Counted from the first letter of the stretch, positions 1 through 9,001 are shown. The stretch is DNA of 64,000 bases from Alteribacillus sp. YIM 98480 (GCF_009765375.1 NZ_VTOK01000015.1:58969-122968), one strand, 5' to 3'. The notes: generated by a model not told the origin, from the letters alone. A program made the numbers and translations.

Positions 1-27
1 CGTATTAACAAAGTTAGCAAAATCCAA
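1..27 (-). CDS. tctA: TctA large membrane subunit, first codons only (partial)
   Basis: Nine open codons run off the left edge of the window, beginning with a TTG (encoding MDFANFVNT) preceded by a GGGGG Shine-Dalgarno run at good spacing. The position directly after tctB on the same strand is where the roughly 500-residue TctA permease subunit is normally found in tripartite tricarboxylate transporter operons. The call therefore rests on gene order and the ribosome site, not on enough protein to recognise the family. Confidence 0.5.
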
Positions 28-50
28 TTTAAGAACCCCCTACCACCAAA

Positions 51-533
51 TCAAATCAATAGAGTGTTTGGCAGATACACATTAATAACGTCAAACAAAA
101 AGAATAATACAACAGTTAGCACGACACTAAATAGCATAGAAGAAAATATTTTTTTGGTTTGCCACTGCTGCATAAACCAGGTAAGAGTAAATATAAAAAT
201 GAGTGAGGTTACGAAAAAACCAATATACGTAAAGCCCACAGCATAGAAGACCAGCAATCCCATCATTAGATATACGGTTTTATTAGAATTTGATTCATCA
301 GCCTGTTCCTTTTCCTCTTCTTTTTCCGCTGCTGGAAGGTCCTTATTTTTGAGTTTTAAATAAATAATATTACCTAATGATGCTAGGACTAATAAAACGG
401 CTAAGATTAATACATAGTTTCGTTGATTTAAAACGTCCCCTTCAAATCCATTAGGATTAATATTAAAACCCGTAAAGAAAAATAATATTCCTAAGAGAAT
501 CATAATTGTTTGAATAGCAAATCTGCTCATCAT
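51..533 (-). CDS. tctB: Tripartite tricarboxylate transporter small membrane subunit TctB
   Basis: About 160 residues with four predicted membrane segments (near residues 7-25, 40-55, 90-125 and 135-155) and a charged Lys/Glu-rich cytoplasmic loop after the second, the usual TctB layout. TctB is the small integral-membrane partner of TctA and of the periplasm-type binding protein TctC in solute uptake. The start chosen is the ATGATG at 533, because GAGGTGG lies just upstream; a longer frame to 581 has no ribosome site. It sits 71 bp after tctC and before tctA, so the three are one operon. The substrate cannot be read from sequence. Confidence 0.88.
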   Translation of the reverse strand: MMSRFAIQTIMILLGILFFFTGFNINPNGFEGDVLNQRNYVLILAVLLVLASLGNIIYLKLKNKDLPAAEKEEEKEQADESNSNKTVYLMMGLLVFYAVGFTYIGFFVTSLIFIFTLTWFMQQWQTKKIFSSMLFSVVLTVVLFFLFDVINVYLPNTLLI

Positions 534-604
534 TAGCCACCTCAGACATAAAATGAGTAAAATAGGTGGAACACCGTCCACCTATTCACATTAGGCTTTA
601 TTAC

Positions 605-1651
605 TTACTCTGCCTCCTGCTCTTCGGCGTCTACGTCAATATTGCCGGAGAGGTCCTCAAAAAGTGCTTGCACATCTTCATTTATCTCTGTAAATTCTTC
701 TTTATTTAAGAATTTTGCCTCTACCCCATTGTTTTCTGCGAATTCTTGAAATTCATCTGTTTCAACCACTTGCTCTAACGTGTCTTCTAATTTTTCCACT
801 ACTTCTTCTGGTGTTTCTTTAGGAGCATAAAGACCAAATCTTACATTTACATCTTGATCGAAATCAAAATCAGACATCGTCATTGCATCTTCCATTAACG
901 GATCGAAGTGCGGTCCTTCACTAGTTGAAACTAAAGGAATAACATCTCCAGATTCTACATAGCTGATTGCATCAGGCGTGGAAGCAATTCTTAAGTCTAC
1001 TTGACCGCCTTCATGCGCGGTAATCAAATCTCCTCCACTTTGGAAAGGCACCACTTTAAATGCATCTTCGCCTCCAGATGCCTTGGCAATTGCTTCATAA
1101 GCCAGGTGTGCCGTAGATCCTACTGCAGGTATCCCAACTGAAATAGAACCTGGATCTTCTTTGGCTGCTTCTAAATATTCATCATACGTAGAATATTCAG
1201 AGTCACTGCTGCCCACTAATACATTCGGAGTATAAGTAGCTTGCCCGATCAAGGCATAATCTTCATAAGAAATATCGATTTGATTCACTGCATTCATAGA
1301 ATTCAAGGTAGAGTGATGGAGAAGTACCGTGTGGCCATCAGGATCAGCATTTAATACTTCTTCCAACCCATTTCTAGTATTAGCCCCAGGTAAATTAACA
1401 ACGTTTACATTTTCAGATAAGAGATCATTATTTTGAATCGCTTCGCTAATGGCACGTGCGTGTGAATCACTTGCCCCGCCTGGATCATAAGGAATGACAA
1501 TTCGAACCTCTTGTGTAGGAAAATCCATTTCTGCATCTGCGTTTGAGCTTGAACCGGTTCCCGCCTCTTCATTATCTCCTCCTGAATTACAACCAGCTAA
1601 ACCTGCTACCCCAATAGATAGTGCGCTTGCAAGCAACCATTTTTTCATCAT
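605..1651 (-). CDS. tctC: TctC/Bug-family solute-binding lipoprotein
   Basis: 348 residues. The N-terminus is a lipoprotein signal peptide with lipobox LAGC (Cys at residue 21), followed by a Ser/Gly/acidic linker. The mature part fits the Bug/TctC fold, with the early V-R-I-V-I-P-Y-D-P-G-G motif (near residues 49-59) and an A-x-G-S-T-A-H-like segment (near 176-183). It captures a carboxylate-type solute outside the membrane and hands it to TctAB. A GGGGGG run forms the ribosome site. The acidic composition of the mature protein suits a salt- or alkali-adapted cell. First gene of the operon; a cre-like site lies about 110 bp upstream. Confidence 0.9.
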   Translation of the reverse strand: MMKKWLLASALSIGVAGLAGCNSGGDNEEAGTGSSSNADAEMDFPTQEVRIVIPYDPGGASDSHARAISEAIQNNDLLSENVNVVNLPGANTRNGLEEVLNADPDGHTVLLHHSTLNSMNAVNQIDISYEDYALIGQATYTPNVLVGSSDSEYSTYDEYLEAAKEDPGSISVGIPAVGSTAHLAYEAIAKASGGEDAFKVVPFQSGGDLITAHEGGQVDLRIASTPDAISYVESGDVIPLVSTSEGPHFDPLMEDAMTMSDFDFDQDVNVRFGLYAPKETPEEVVEKLEDTLEQVVETDEFQEFAENNGVEAKFLNKEEFTEINEDVQALFEDLSGNIDVDAEEQEAE

Positions 1652-1760
1652 AGTAATATTCCCCCCGTTTAATTGATAAATTAAAAATTATTAATCTTTG
1701 ATAAGTACAACATACAACTAATTGCTACTTTAACTCTCACCCCCTAGTTTCTGCTGTCAT

Positions 1761-1774
1761 TTAAAACGCTTACA
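1761..1774 (-). promoter_or_regulatory. Candidate cre (CcpA) site upstream of tctC
   Basis: The minus strand reads TGTAAGCGTTTTAA. It keeps the central CG and most of the TGWAANCGNTNWCA consensus, missing the C near the 3' end. It lies about 110 bp upstream of the tctC start, in a region suited to catabolite control of the transporter. Sequence match only. Confidence 0.4.
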
Positions 1775-1927
1775 ATTTTAATTGCCTATAAATTTCTAAA
1801 TATCTTATTTGGAATCTTATTATACATTGATTTAATTTGCAATTACATTTAGAAAATAGTTTAAATTTGCAACACGGAATTACATAAAAAAAGACCCGGG
1901 CGGATACCTGCACCAGAGGTCTGTCAT

Positions 1928-2160
1928 TTATTCTCTTGGTAATGGAAAAGGCGGTGTGAGAGTTGCATAATCGCTGGTAACTGGAGCAATAATGACATCC
2001 TAATCTAATGCCAATTCATTTCCGACAATAATAACAGGGCGCTGTTTAGTCTAACGAGTTCCTTTAAAAGGACATCTGCTAACCGAACATCACCCTATTT
2101 CATCTCACTGCTCATTGTAGATGTCATCCTCCTCATTTGAGATGTAACTCCCACTCTTAT
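1928..2160 (-). pseudogene. Degenerate PemK/MazF-like toxin with antitoxin tail
   Basis: Read on the minus strand, this stretch gives MK-stop-GDVRLADVLL, then after a frameshift KQRPVIIVGNELALD-stop-DVIIAPVTSDY and a terminal stop at 1928-1930. G-D-V near the start, K-x-R-P-V-(I/V) and the D-V-I-(I/V)-A-x-(V/I)-T-S segment are the hallmarks of PemK/MazF-type mRNA interferases. Two in-frame stops and one frameshift mean it cannot be expressed. Just upstream a frame ending EEDDIYNEQ overlaps the toxin ATG (TGAGATG), the usual antitoxin-toxin coupling; that frame is itself interrupted further upstream. Likely relic of a chromosomal toxin-antitoxin pair. Confidence 0.7.
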
Positions 2161-2320
2161 TTCAACATAAAATCCCATTTACCCTTGATAATACATGTAA
2201 ATCAGCAGTGTTTTTCACACATCTATTAAAAAGTAATAGCTATTAGTAACCTGTATTAATCTTGAACATTCGTTTGCTAATTAGCATGTTAGGTTTGCAG
2301 GCAAAAGAAGAAGACAAAAC

Positions 2321-2346
2321 CAAGCTGATATCTAGATATCAGCTTG
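2321..2346 (-). terminator. Perfect 26-bp palindrome, likely terminator of the RpiR gene
   Basis: Two 12-bp arms (CAAGCTGATATC and its complement) meet at a TA centre. On the minus strand the stem is followed by GTTTTGTCTTC. It lies about 75 bp beyond the stop of the RpiR regulator. Confidence 0.55.
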
Positions 2347-2420
2347 ATTTGGCCTGATAATAATAGTATTCTTTGTTGATTTCTCTCCTTAAACTGAACC
2401 CGTTCGTGCTAGACCTGGTC

Positions 2421-3227
2421 TTATATTTTTTTATAATGATTTAAAGCATTTACCGTCTTTTTATAGTGCTTTGCTGCCTGCTCATTTTGCACAAGCATCA
2501 TGCTTAATATGTCCAGGACATAAATCATCGATAATTGCGAATTGATAAGGCCTTTGGCTTCGTGAATTTTCAAATTAGAAGTAAACAGCAATATATCTGA
2601 GGTTTTACTTAACGGCGTTTGATCATGATTTGTAATACTTATTACTTTTGCTCCCTGTTTTTTTCCAAGTTGACAAGCATCAATAACTTCTCTTGTCTCC
2701 CCAGAATTTGATATAGCTAAAATCACATCTTCTGACCCGAGTATCGAAGAGTTTATCAGCATGACATGGGAATCGGTGTGGGCATCCACTTTATACCCCA
2801 TCCTAAGCATTCTTTTTTTCATTTCCTCTGCGCTCAGCCCCGAGCTTTCAATACCATAAATATGTATAGAATTTGCTTTTTCTAACCAACTGACAGCAAT
2901 TTGCAGAGCTTTTTCATCCAAGACCTGCCGAGTGGATTGGAGCACCGTGTCATAAATGTCATCCACACTGCCAATAATACCAGTTGTTTCTGAGTGTCGC
3001 TCCACTACATCCCGCAGTAAAATTTTCAATTCCACAAAGTTTTTGCAGCCTACCTTACGGCTAAAACGGGTAATCGTTGCTTCTGACACTCCAATATTTT
3101 CTGCTAGCTCTCCTATATGAATATTTAAAAGATCTTCTTTATGTTCCATTATATAATCTGCTATTCTTTTTTCCATTTTGCTTAACTTAGGATAATTTAC
3201 TTGAATGTGTCCAATGATAGATCCCAT
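2421..3227 (-). CDS. MurR/RpiR family transcriptional regulator
   Basis: 268 residues. The N-terminal helix-turn-helix (residues about 15-75, with G-V-S-E-A-T-I-T-R-F-S-R-K-V-G) is the HTH_6 domain. A SIS sugar-phosphate-binding domain follows (about 110-250, with I-Y-G-I-E-S-S-G and S-N-S-G-E-T-R-E). Such proteins bind DNA as dimers and respond to a phosphorylated sugar or related ligand. Start ATG at 3227 has GAGGAG seven bases upstream. Single gene on the same strand as tctC but about 770 bp away with a relic between, so control of the transporter is possible but unproven. Neighbouring aminotransferase genes are alternative targets. Confidence 0.88.
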   Translation of the reverse strand: MGSIIGHIQVNYPKLSKMEKRIADYIMEHKEDLLNIHIGELAENIGVSEATITRFSRKVGCKNFVELKILLRDVVERHSETTGIIGSVDDIYDTVLQSTRQVLDEKALQIAVSWLEKANSIHIYGIESSGLSAEEMKKRMLRMGYKVDAHTDSHVMLINSSILGSEDVILAISNSGETREVIDACQLGKKQGAKVISITNHDQTPLSKTSDILLFTSNLKIHEAKGLINSQLSMIYVLDILSMMLVQNEQAAKHYKKTVNALNHYKKI

Positions 3228-3308
3228 GGGAACGTCTCCTCTATGGATAGGTTGTCCTTACTTATCTTAGCATACTTTTTTTTATCATTATAAAGCATAG
3301 GAATCCAG

Positions 3309-3390
3309 CCCGTCTGCCGTGAAGTCTTTTGCCGGAGCAATAGTTTCACTTATGCTTTGACCCTTTGCAAAGTTATACTTCCTAACGCAC
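3309..3390 (+). repeat. Degenerate copy of the dispersed ~85-100 bp intergenic repeat
   Basis: Contains in order GTCTGCCGTGAAGTC, then TAGTTTCACTTATGCTTTGA, then CCTTTGCAAAGTTATACTTCCTAA. This is a decayed version of the element seen clearly at 27071-27169 and 63320-63398. The element's 3' tail is the best preserved part. Confidence 0.55.
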
Positions 3391-3418
3391 AAAAACCCCG
3401 AAGATATTCCTCCGAGGC
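3391..3418 (-). terminator. Rho-independent terminator of the aminotransferase at 3438
   Basis: On the minus strand a CCTCGGA stem (wobble-paired with TTCGGGG) is followed by TTTTTG, starting about 20 bp after the aminotransferase stop codon. Confidence 0.7.
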
Positions 3419-3437
3419 TTAACTTATTCAGCTTTTT

Positions 3438-4772
3438 TTAAGATTTCTTTAATACCTGTTCTTTCAATGAAACAATACAATCCTCCAGGATTTCAACCAT
3501 CTTTTCTACTTCTTCTTTCGTAATGCATAATGGCGGCGCAAACACTAACGCATCCTGCTCTCCGAATACAACGGAACGGCAAATCAGACCTCGTTTTGCA
3601 GCTTCAGCTATAAGAAAAGGAGCTTGTTTTGCTGCGAATTTTTCTTTGGTCTCTTGATCTTTTACAATTTCTAACCCGACCATTAATCCTTTTCCACGAA
3701 CTTCACCTATCGTACTTCTTCTCGCTTGTACGGCTTTAAATCCCTGGATCAGTTCATCTCCCCTGATCGCAGCGTTTTCCTGAAGTCCTTCCTTTTCTAT
3801 TATTTCGATGTTCTTTAGAGCCACAGCACAAGACATTGGGTGGCCGCTGTACGTATACCCATGAAGCAAAACACCATCTGAAAGCTTTTTAAAATCATCA
3901 TGCATTTGTTTGGAAAGAACGACACCGCCTAGAGGGGCATAACCGCTCGTCACCCCTTTAGCAAAACACATCATATCCGGTACGACTCCTTCTTGTTCCA
4001 TTCCGAACATAGTACCAGTACGACCAAAACCGGTAATAACTTCATCAGCAATAAATAAAATTCCATATTCATCACAAATTTGCCGCACCTCTTTAAAATA
4101 ATGTTCAGGCGCCGGGTGGACTCCTCCTGCTCCTTGAATCGGTTCAGCTATAAAAGCGGCTATCGTTTCTGGTCCTTCTTGTTCAACGAGTTGACGAAAA
4201 GACACAGCAGATTGACTATCAGCGAAATAGAAGTCTGGCGCTAAGGAATTCGTAAAATCCCGAAACGGCTTGATGCCAGTAGCACTCGTTGCCCCCATTG
4301 CTACACCGTGGTAAGAATTATTTCTGGAGATAATTTTCTTTCTCTCTGGCTTTCCTTTTAACATCCAATAATGACGAGCAAGTTTATAGGCCGTATCATT
4401 TGCTTCAGATCCTCCGGACGTGAAAAAAACAGCATTCAACTCTCCAGGAGACAGGTCTGCGATTTTGGCAGCAAGCTGAATGGCTGGTTCATTGCTAAAT
4501 GTAGAAAAACTAGACGTAAAAGCTAATGTTTTCATCTGTTCACTGGCTGCTTCAGCCAGCTCTTTTCTTCCGTGTCCTGCATTAACATTCCAAAGAGAAG
4601 ACATTCCATCTATAACCTTATTTCCGTTTGTTTCTTTGAGATACACACCCTTCCCTTCTGTAAAAATAAAAGAGGGACCGTGTTCTTGCTGTTGTTTAAT
4701 GGGAGAAGTCGGGTGCATAAAATGAGCTTTGTCTAAAGCTGCCAGCTTCTGTGTCTTTTTTTCGTTTGTCAT
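3438..4772 (-). CDS. Class III PLP-dependent omega-aminotransferase (first of four copies)
   Basis: 444 residues from the chosen start. Fold-type I class III aminotransferase: W-N-V-N-x-G-H-G and T-S-G-G-S-E-A-N-D-T-A cofactor-phosphate region, S-Y-H-G-V, the Asp of I-A-D-E-V-I-T-G-F-G-R-T-G, and the Schiff-base Lys in C-F-A-K-G-V-T-S-G-Y (about residue 280). It should move an amino group from an omega-amino acid or diamine to pyruvate or 2-oxoglutarate. Start ATG 4772 is preferred over ATG 4793 because AAAAAAGGAGA lies just ahead of it. A near-perfect sigma-54 promoter lies 54 bp upstream. It is divergent from an antiporter gene with its own sigma-54 promoter. Related to the copy at 9270; exact substrate unknown. 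Confidence 0.9.
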   Translation of the reverse strand: MTNEKKTQKLAALDKAHFMHPTSPIKQQQEHGPSFIFTEGKGVYLKETNGNKVIDGMSSLWNVNAGHGRKELAEAASEQMKTLAFTSSFSTFSNEPAIQLAAKIADLSPGELNAVFFTSGGSEANDTAYKLARHYWMLKGKPERKKIISRNNSYHGVAMGATSATGIKPFRDFTNSLAPDFYFADSQSAVSFRQLVEQEGPETIAAFIAEPIQGAGGVHPAPEHYFKEVRQICDEYGILFIADEVITGFGRTGTMFGMEQEGVVPDMMCFAKGVTSGYAPLGGVVLSKQMHDDFKKLSDGVLLHGYTYSGHPMSCAVALKNIEIIEKEGLQENAAIRGDELIQGFKAVQARRSTIGEVRGKGLMVGLEIVKDQETKEKFAAKQAPFLIAEAAKRGLICRSVVFGEQDALVFAPPLCITKEEVEKMVEILEDCIVSLKEQVLKKS

Positions 4773-4825
4773 TTTAGAATCTCCTTTTTTCATGATTTCT
4801 TTTAAAAGACGATATGCTATGGGTA

Positions 4826-4843
4826 TTGCAAATTTTGTGCCAA
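4826..4843 (-). promoter_or_regulatory. Sigma-54 (-24/-12) promoter for the aminotransferase at 3438
   Basis: The minus strand reads TTGGCACAAAATTTGCAA. It has the invariant GG and GC dinucleotides separated by exactly 10 bp and the full TTGGCAC element. It ends 53 bp before the start codon. Confidence 0.88.
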
Positions 4844-4918
4844 TCCTAAGCCGCCATTTTTATTATAGAAATAACTTTATTTGGAAGCTTTTATTTAATT
4901 CATGGAGAACGACAGTTT

Positions 4919-4940
4919 CCTATGCACAACCGAATAATTT
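4919..4940. promoter_or_regulatory. Candidate enhancer (UAS) for the sigma-54 activator, copy 1
   Basis: CCTATGCA, AAC and ATAATTT blocks match, position for position with few differences, the segment at 8933-8954 upstream of the 9270 operon. Here it lies between two divergent sigma-54 promoters, about 65 bp from one and 75 bp from the other. That is a suitable place for one enhancer-binding activator to serve both. A TTTATGCAAA motif is adjacent at both loci. Confidence 0.6.
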
Positions 4941-5005
4941 ATGCAAAAATGGGTAGAAGGATTATTATTTTTTCTAAATCATCTAAAAATAAAGCCTTTT
5001 TTGAG

Positions 5006-5023
5006 TTGGCATAATAATTGCAT
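5006..5023 (+). promoter_or_regulatory. Sigma-54 (-24/-12) promoter for the NhaC-type antiporter
   Basis: TTGGCATAATAATTGCAT, with GG and GC 10 bp apart, lies about 96 bp before the ATG of the antiporter gene. Confidence 0.82.
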
Positions 5024-5119
5024 TTATTCCAAGAAAGGATGAGCAGTAGCTTTTGCCCGTGAACATAGAACTACCTTGAAAATTATGCCAAATCTATCAT
5101 TAAAGGAGATGAACAGATC

Positions 5120-6574
5120 ATGGATGAACGAAAAGAAGAACGAGAAATGAAAAAACCTACTTTTAAGCTGGCTCTTATACCGATAGGCTTTATGATTGCT
5201 TCGTTGTTTATTGGAATCCTACAATTTGATTTAGACCCTCAAATCCCTCTTTTAATAAGCGGAGGGGTAGGCGCCATTGTAGCCATGTCTCTAGGGTTTA
5301 CATGGAAACAGCTCGAAGAAGGAATGCTCAATGCTATCAGATTATCCCTTCAGGCCGTTATTATCTTAATGATTATCGGTGCCATTATCGGTACGTGGAT
5401 AGCAGCTGGCATTGTGCCAACCATGATCTATTACGGTTTAGATATTTTGAACCCTTCCTATTTCCTCGTTGCTGCCTGTGCTATATCCTGTGTGGTCGCC
5501 ATCGCTTCTGGAAATGCGTGGACAGCTGCCGGTACGATTGGTATTGCTTTAATGGGGATTGGGGAAGGTCTTGGGATGAATCTCGGAATGGTAGCCGGCG
5601 CTGTTATATCAGGAGTCTATTTTGGAGATAAAGTTTCTCCCCTATCTGAAACAACGAATCTCGCTCCCGGTATAACAGGGACGGAGTTATTTGAACATAT
5701 AAAACATATGATGTTCACCACCATTCCAGCGCTGATTATCGCTTTGCTGCTCTATACGGTGCTTGGCTTTTACGTTTCTGGAGAAGGCGCGACCATTGAG
5801 CAAGTTCAAACCTTGCAATCCCAATTAAGTGAATATTTTGTCATCACGCCATGGCTGCTTTTAGCTCCATTAGCCATCATTATGATGATGATTAAACAGA
5901 TGCCTGCCATCCCCGCCCTTACCATTGGTTCGCTTATCGGAGTGGTTTTTGCAGTAGGGTTCCAGGGCACTGGTATCGGAGAAGCGATTAACATTATGTA
6001 TTATGGGTTCTCATCAGACACCGGTCTTGAATTTATGCAAAACCTTCTTAATAATGGCGGCATTGAAAGCATGCTTTATACGGTTTCCTTAATCTTGATT
6101 GCCATGTCCTTTGGAGGCATTCTAGAAACATCAGGTATTCTTGAAGCGCTTGTAATGGGATTGCTCCGATTTGCCAAAAAAACAGGCAGCTTAATTGCGA
6201 CCACGATTGCTACGTGTATAGGAGCTAATATTATTGCTTGTGACCAGTATTTATCTATTATTTTGCCGGGGCGGATGTACGCCAAAACGTTCCGAGAAAG
6301 AAATCTTCATTTGAAAAACTTATCGAGAACACTTGAGGACGCCGGGACAATGACATCACCGCTCGTACCCTGGAACACATGCGGAGCGTTTATGTTTGCA
6401 ACGCTTGGAGTATCAGCGTTTACTTATGCTCCCTATGCTTTCCTAAACTTAATCAGCCCCATTGTAGCCCTTATTTACGGTTTTATCGGATATAAGATCG
6501 AATATGTGCCAAAGGAAACAGCGGAAGATGAACGAGAATTGACAGACAACAACCTTACAAGAAAAAAAGCCTAA
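5120..6574 (+). CDS. NhaC-family sodium/proton-type antiporter
   Basis: 484 residues with about 11-12 hydrophobic segments. It carries the NhaC-family block around G-D-K-V-S-P-L-S-E-T-T-N-L-A-P (near residues 173-187) and the discontinuous-helix region I-I-A-C-D-Q-Y-L-S-I-I-L-P-G near residue 370. Family members exchange sodium and protons; several relatives next to catabolic genes exchange organic ions. Here it is driven by its own sigma-54 promoter, divergent from an aminotransferase. A role in amine or amino acid exchange is therefore at least as likely as pH homeostasis. AAAGGAG precedes the ATG; the gene ends at a strong terminator. Confidence 0.82.
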   Translation: MDERKEEREMKKPTFKLALIPIGFMIASLFIGILQFDLDPQIPLLISGGVGAIVAMSLGFTWKQLEEGMLNAIRLSLQAVIILMIIGAIIGTWIAAGIVPTMIYYGLDILNPSYFLVAACAISCVVAIASGNAWTAAGTIGIALMGIGEGLGMNLGMVAGAVISGVYFGDKVSPLSETTNLAPGITGTELFEHIKHMMFTTIPALIIALLLYTVLGFYVSGEGATIEQVQTLQSQLSEYFVITPWLLLAPLAIIMMMIKQMPAIPALTIGSLIGVVFAVGFQGTGIGEAINIMYYGFSSDTGLEFMQNLLNNGGIESMLYTVSLILIAMSFGGILETSGILEALVMGLLRFAKKTGSLIATTIATCIGANIIACDQYLSIILPGRMYAKTFRERNLHLKNLSRTLEDAGTMTSPLVPWNTCGAFMFATLGVSAFTYAPYAFLNLISPIVALIYGFIGYKIEYVPKETAEDERELTDNNLTRKKA

Positions 6575-6582
6575 CGATCCTT

Positions 6583-6617
6583 CCGGAGGAGATCCCAGCC
6601 ATCTCCTCCGGTTTTTT
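6583..6617 (+). terminator. Rho-independent terminator after the antiporter gene
   Basis: Perfect 11-bp stem (CCGGAGGAGAT with its complement) with a 7-nt loop, followed by TTTTTT. Starts 9 bp after the stop codon. Confidence 0.9.
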
Positions 6618-6773
6618 GACGGCACTCCCACATCTGTCTTCCTATTGTTATACTGTTAAGAAAGTATCAAAATTTTAGTGGTAACAGTATAAGTTAAACT
6701 TCGGCTTTCGCCATGAAAACTCTGCGAACAGGAGTTTTTCTAATACTTTCCGAGTAAAAAGGAGTGAAAACCG

Positions 6774-8897
6774 ATGCCTATGGTGATGAAAGAAAAGCTC
6801 CATCCTCTTTTTTGCATCTCCGTTGACCCTCCTGAAAAGGAGTGGAAAGCAAAACTATCAGAACATAAAGAGCCATTTATATTTCTTAAAAGTAAAGGAA
6901 GCGTGTATGCTTTCGTGTATAGCGATGACCTCCGTATCAATACATGGTCCGATCCCGAAATAAACGTAGAAACTCTTATCACCCACGCTCATTCCCTTGA
7001 TAATGTTGGCATTTTAAAACCAGAAGAAAATACGTCACTGCCGTTTATTTTTCAGACACTCGGGGAGCCGATTGCTTTAGCAAAGGATGAACATGGAGAG
7101 TATCTAGGATATATGAGACGAGAAGATTTGCTTGTTGAGCTTTTCCGTCAAGAAAACCAAAACAGCAACCTGCTAAAAACGATGCTCTCCTCTATCCCTA
7201 TGGGGATTTTTGTAGTAGACAAAGAAAAGAAATTCGTCAATTGTAATGAAGCCGGCCTAAAAATGATTAATTCCTCTTACGAAAAAATCATGGGAGCAGA
7301 CGCGGAAGTGATTTTTAACAACGATCACCTCGAAAAAGTATTTATCTCAGGGGAAACGGTCCTTAACCAAATTCAATTCACCAATGATATGGGCATTCTG
7401 GTTGATTTCAGCCCCATTCTTAATAACGATGGCCAGGTTGACGGTATTATGATTATTGTTCAGGACTTGCCGATGGTAGAAGAAATGGCAATGGAAATCG
7501 AATATGTAAAAGACTTAAACGCTGATTTAAATGCCATTCTCACTTCCATGTACGATGAAATATTAGTCGTGAATCATAAAGGAGAAATTCTTCGCTACAG
7601 TGATAATTTCATTTCAGATTTTTGGGAAACGGATTTAAAAGAATTATTAGGAGAGAATTTGCTCGCGCTAGAAGATAAGGGAGAGTTCAGTCCATCTGTC
7701 GCACGCCTTGTGATCGACAGGCAGGAAAAAGTTTCAGTCGTTCAAGAAACCAAAAACGGAAAAAACGTTTTCGCTGTAGGCAATCCAGTTTTTAATGAAA
7801 AAGGAGAGCTTCATCGAATCGTTATTGCCTCTAGAGATATTACCGAAACAACTCGTTTAAAATCAGAATTGCAGGAAACGAAAAGACTTTCCAAAAAATA
7901 TAAAAAAGAACTAGAAAATTTAAAAAGCAAAGACCAATTTGCGAAAAAAATCATTTACCAAAGCACAAAAATGGAACAAATTATGATTAAAATTGAAAAA
8001 CTGGCTGAATTCAACTCCACCGTTTTAATTCTAGGAGAATCCGGCGTTGGAAAAGAATTAATTGCCGAATCCATACATCAGTACGGCAGCCGATCCAATC
8101 AGCCTTTTCTAAAAATAAATTGCGGTGCTATTCCAGAAGACTTGCTTGAAAGCGAATTGTTCGGCTATACCAAAGGAGCGTTTACAGGCGCCGATACAAG
8201 AGGAAAAACCGGCTATTTCCAAAAAGCAGACAAGGGTGTTTTACTCCTCGATGAAATCGGCGAAATTCCGCAGCGGCTTCAAGTTAAATTGCTCCGTGTT
8301 TTGCAGGAAAAAGAAATTACACCCGTTGGCAGCACCCAATCAATACCGGTTGATGTCCAAATTATTACGGCGACCAATAAAAATTTGGAAAAAATGGTGG
8401 CAGACGGAACATTCAGAGAGGATCTTTTCTATCGAATCAATGTTATTCCAATTACGATTCCGCCGCTTCGTGAAAGACCGGAGGATGTCCCGCTGTTAGC
8501 CTTTCATTTCTTGAAGCAGCTAAACGAGCAGTACGGCAAAAACTATCATCTTTCCCCTGAAGCATTGAATGTCTTAGAAGTCTATCCATGGCCTGGTAAT
8601 ATTCGCGAGCTCCAAAATCTCATTGAACGTTTTGTCGTTTCAGCCGAAGAGGACGTCATCTCTGCTGACTTTGTCAGTCCATTTTTAAACTTCGGCAAAA
8701 GCGGCAGCGCCAAACCGCTTATCACCGATATCATGCCGTACCAACAAGCACAGGAGTCCGTCGAAGAACAATTGATTCTGCTCGCAATGAAAAAGTATAA
8801 AACAACGAGTAAAGCTGCTAAAGCTTTAAAAATCAGCCAATCGGCTGTCAGCCGGAAATATCAAAAAATATTGCAAAGACAACAAAACAACGTATAA
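6774..8897 (+). CDS. Sigma-54-dependent enhancer-binding activator with PAS domains
   Basis: 707 residues. After an unassigned N-terminal region (1-120) come two PAS-type sensor domains (about 140-235 and 250-365) joined by coiled helices. The AAA+ domain (about 395-640) has Walker A G-E-S-G-V-G-K-E (~421), the sigma-54-contacting G-A-F-T-G-A (~468) and Walker B L-L-L-D-E-I-G-E (~490). A Fis-type helix-turn-helix ends the protein (S-K-A-A-K-A-L-K-I-S-Q-S-A-V-S-R). All parts needed to activate sigma-54 polymerase are present. It lies between two sets of sigma-54 promoters and two copies of a shared upstream motif, so it is the likely activator of both flanking transcription units. The PAS ligand is unknown. 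Confidence 0.93.
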   Translation: MPMVMKEKLHPLFCISVDPPEKEWKAKLSEHKEPFIFLKSKGSVYAFVYSDDLRINTWSDPEINVETLITHAHSLDNVGILKPEENTSLPFIFQTLGEPIALAKDEHGEYLGYMRREDLLVELFRQENQNSNLLKTMLSSIPMGIFVVDKEKKFVNCNEAGLKMINSSYEKIMGADAEVIFNNDHLEKVFISGETVLNQIQFTNDMGILVDFSPILNNDGQVDGIMIIVQDLPMVEEMAMEIEYVKDLNADLNAILTSMYDEILVVNHKGEILRYSDNFISDFWETDLKELLGENLLALEDKGEFSPSVARLVIDRQEKVSVVQETKNGKNVFAVGNPVFNEKGELHRIVIASRDITETTRLKSELQETKRLSKKYKKELENLKSKDQFAKKIIYQSTKMEQIMIKIEKLAEFNSTVLILGESGVGKELIAESIHQYGSRSNQPFLKINCGAIPEDLLESELFGYTKGAFTGADTRGKTGYFQKADKGVLLLDEIGEIPQRLQVKLLRVLQEKEITPVGSTQSIPVDVQIITATNKNLEKMVADGTFREDLFYRINVIPITIPPLRERPEDVPLLAFHFLKQLNEQYGKNYHLSPEALNVLEVYPWPGNIRELQNLIERFVVSAEEDVISADFVSPFLNFGKSGSAKPLITDIMPYQQAQESVEEQLILLAMKKYKTTSKAAKALKISQSAVSRKYQKILQRQQNNV

Positions 8898-8932
8898 GTA
8901 TAGATTAACCCTTTTTATGCAAATAAAAATAC

Positions 8933-8954
8933 CCTATGCATAACTGCATAATTT
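8933..8954 (+). promoter_or_regulatory. Candidate enhancer (UAS) for the sigma-54 activator, copy 2
   Basis: Contains TATGCATAACTGCATA, a perfect 6-bp inverted repeat with a 4-bp spacer, inside the same CCTATGCA...ATAATTT frame as the copy at 4919. It is about 255 bp upstream of the sigma-54 promoter at 9208, normal for an enhancer that acts by DNA looping. Confidence 0.6.
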
Positions 8955-8968
8955 CACCCCTATATAAC

Positions 8969-9001
8969 AAAGAGAGCTGGCTTGCGCCTGCTCTTTTTTT
9001 A
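8969..9001 (+). terminator. Rho-independent terminator after the sigma-54 activator gene
   Basis: AAGAGAGC/GCTCTTTT stem with one wobble pair and a G/C-rich loop, followed by TTTTTTT. Confidence 0.8.

Noticed and set aside
6640..6752. Additional copy of the dispersed hairpin repeat
   Set aside because: Only the GAAAACTC/GAGTTTTTC arms and AATACTTT are recognisable; mentioned as a possible trace but not called.
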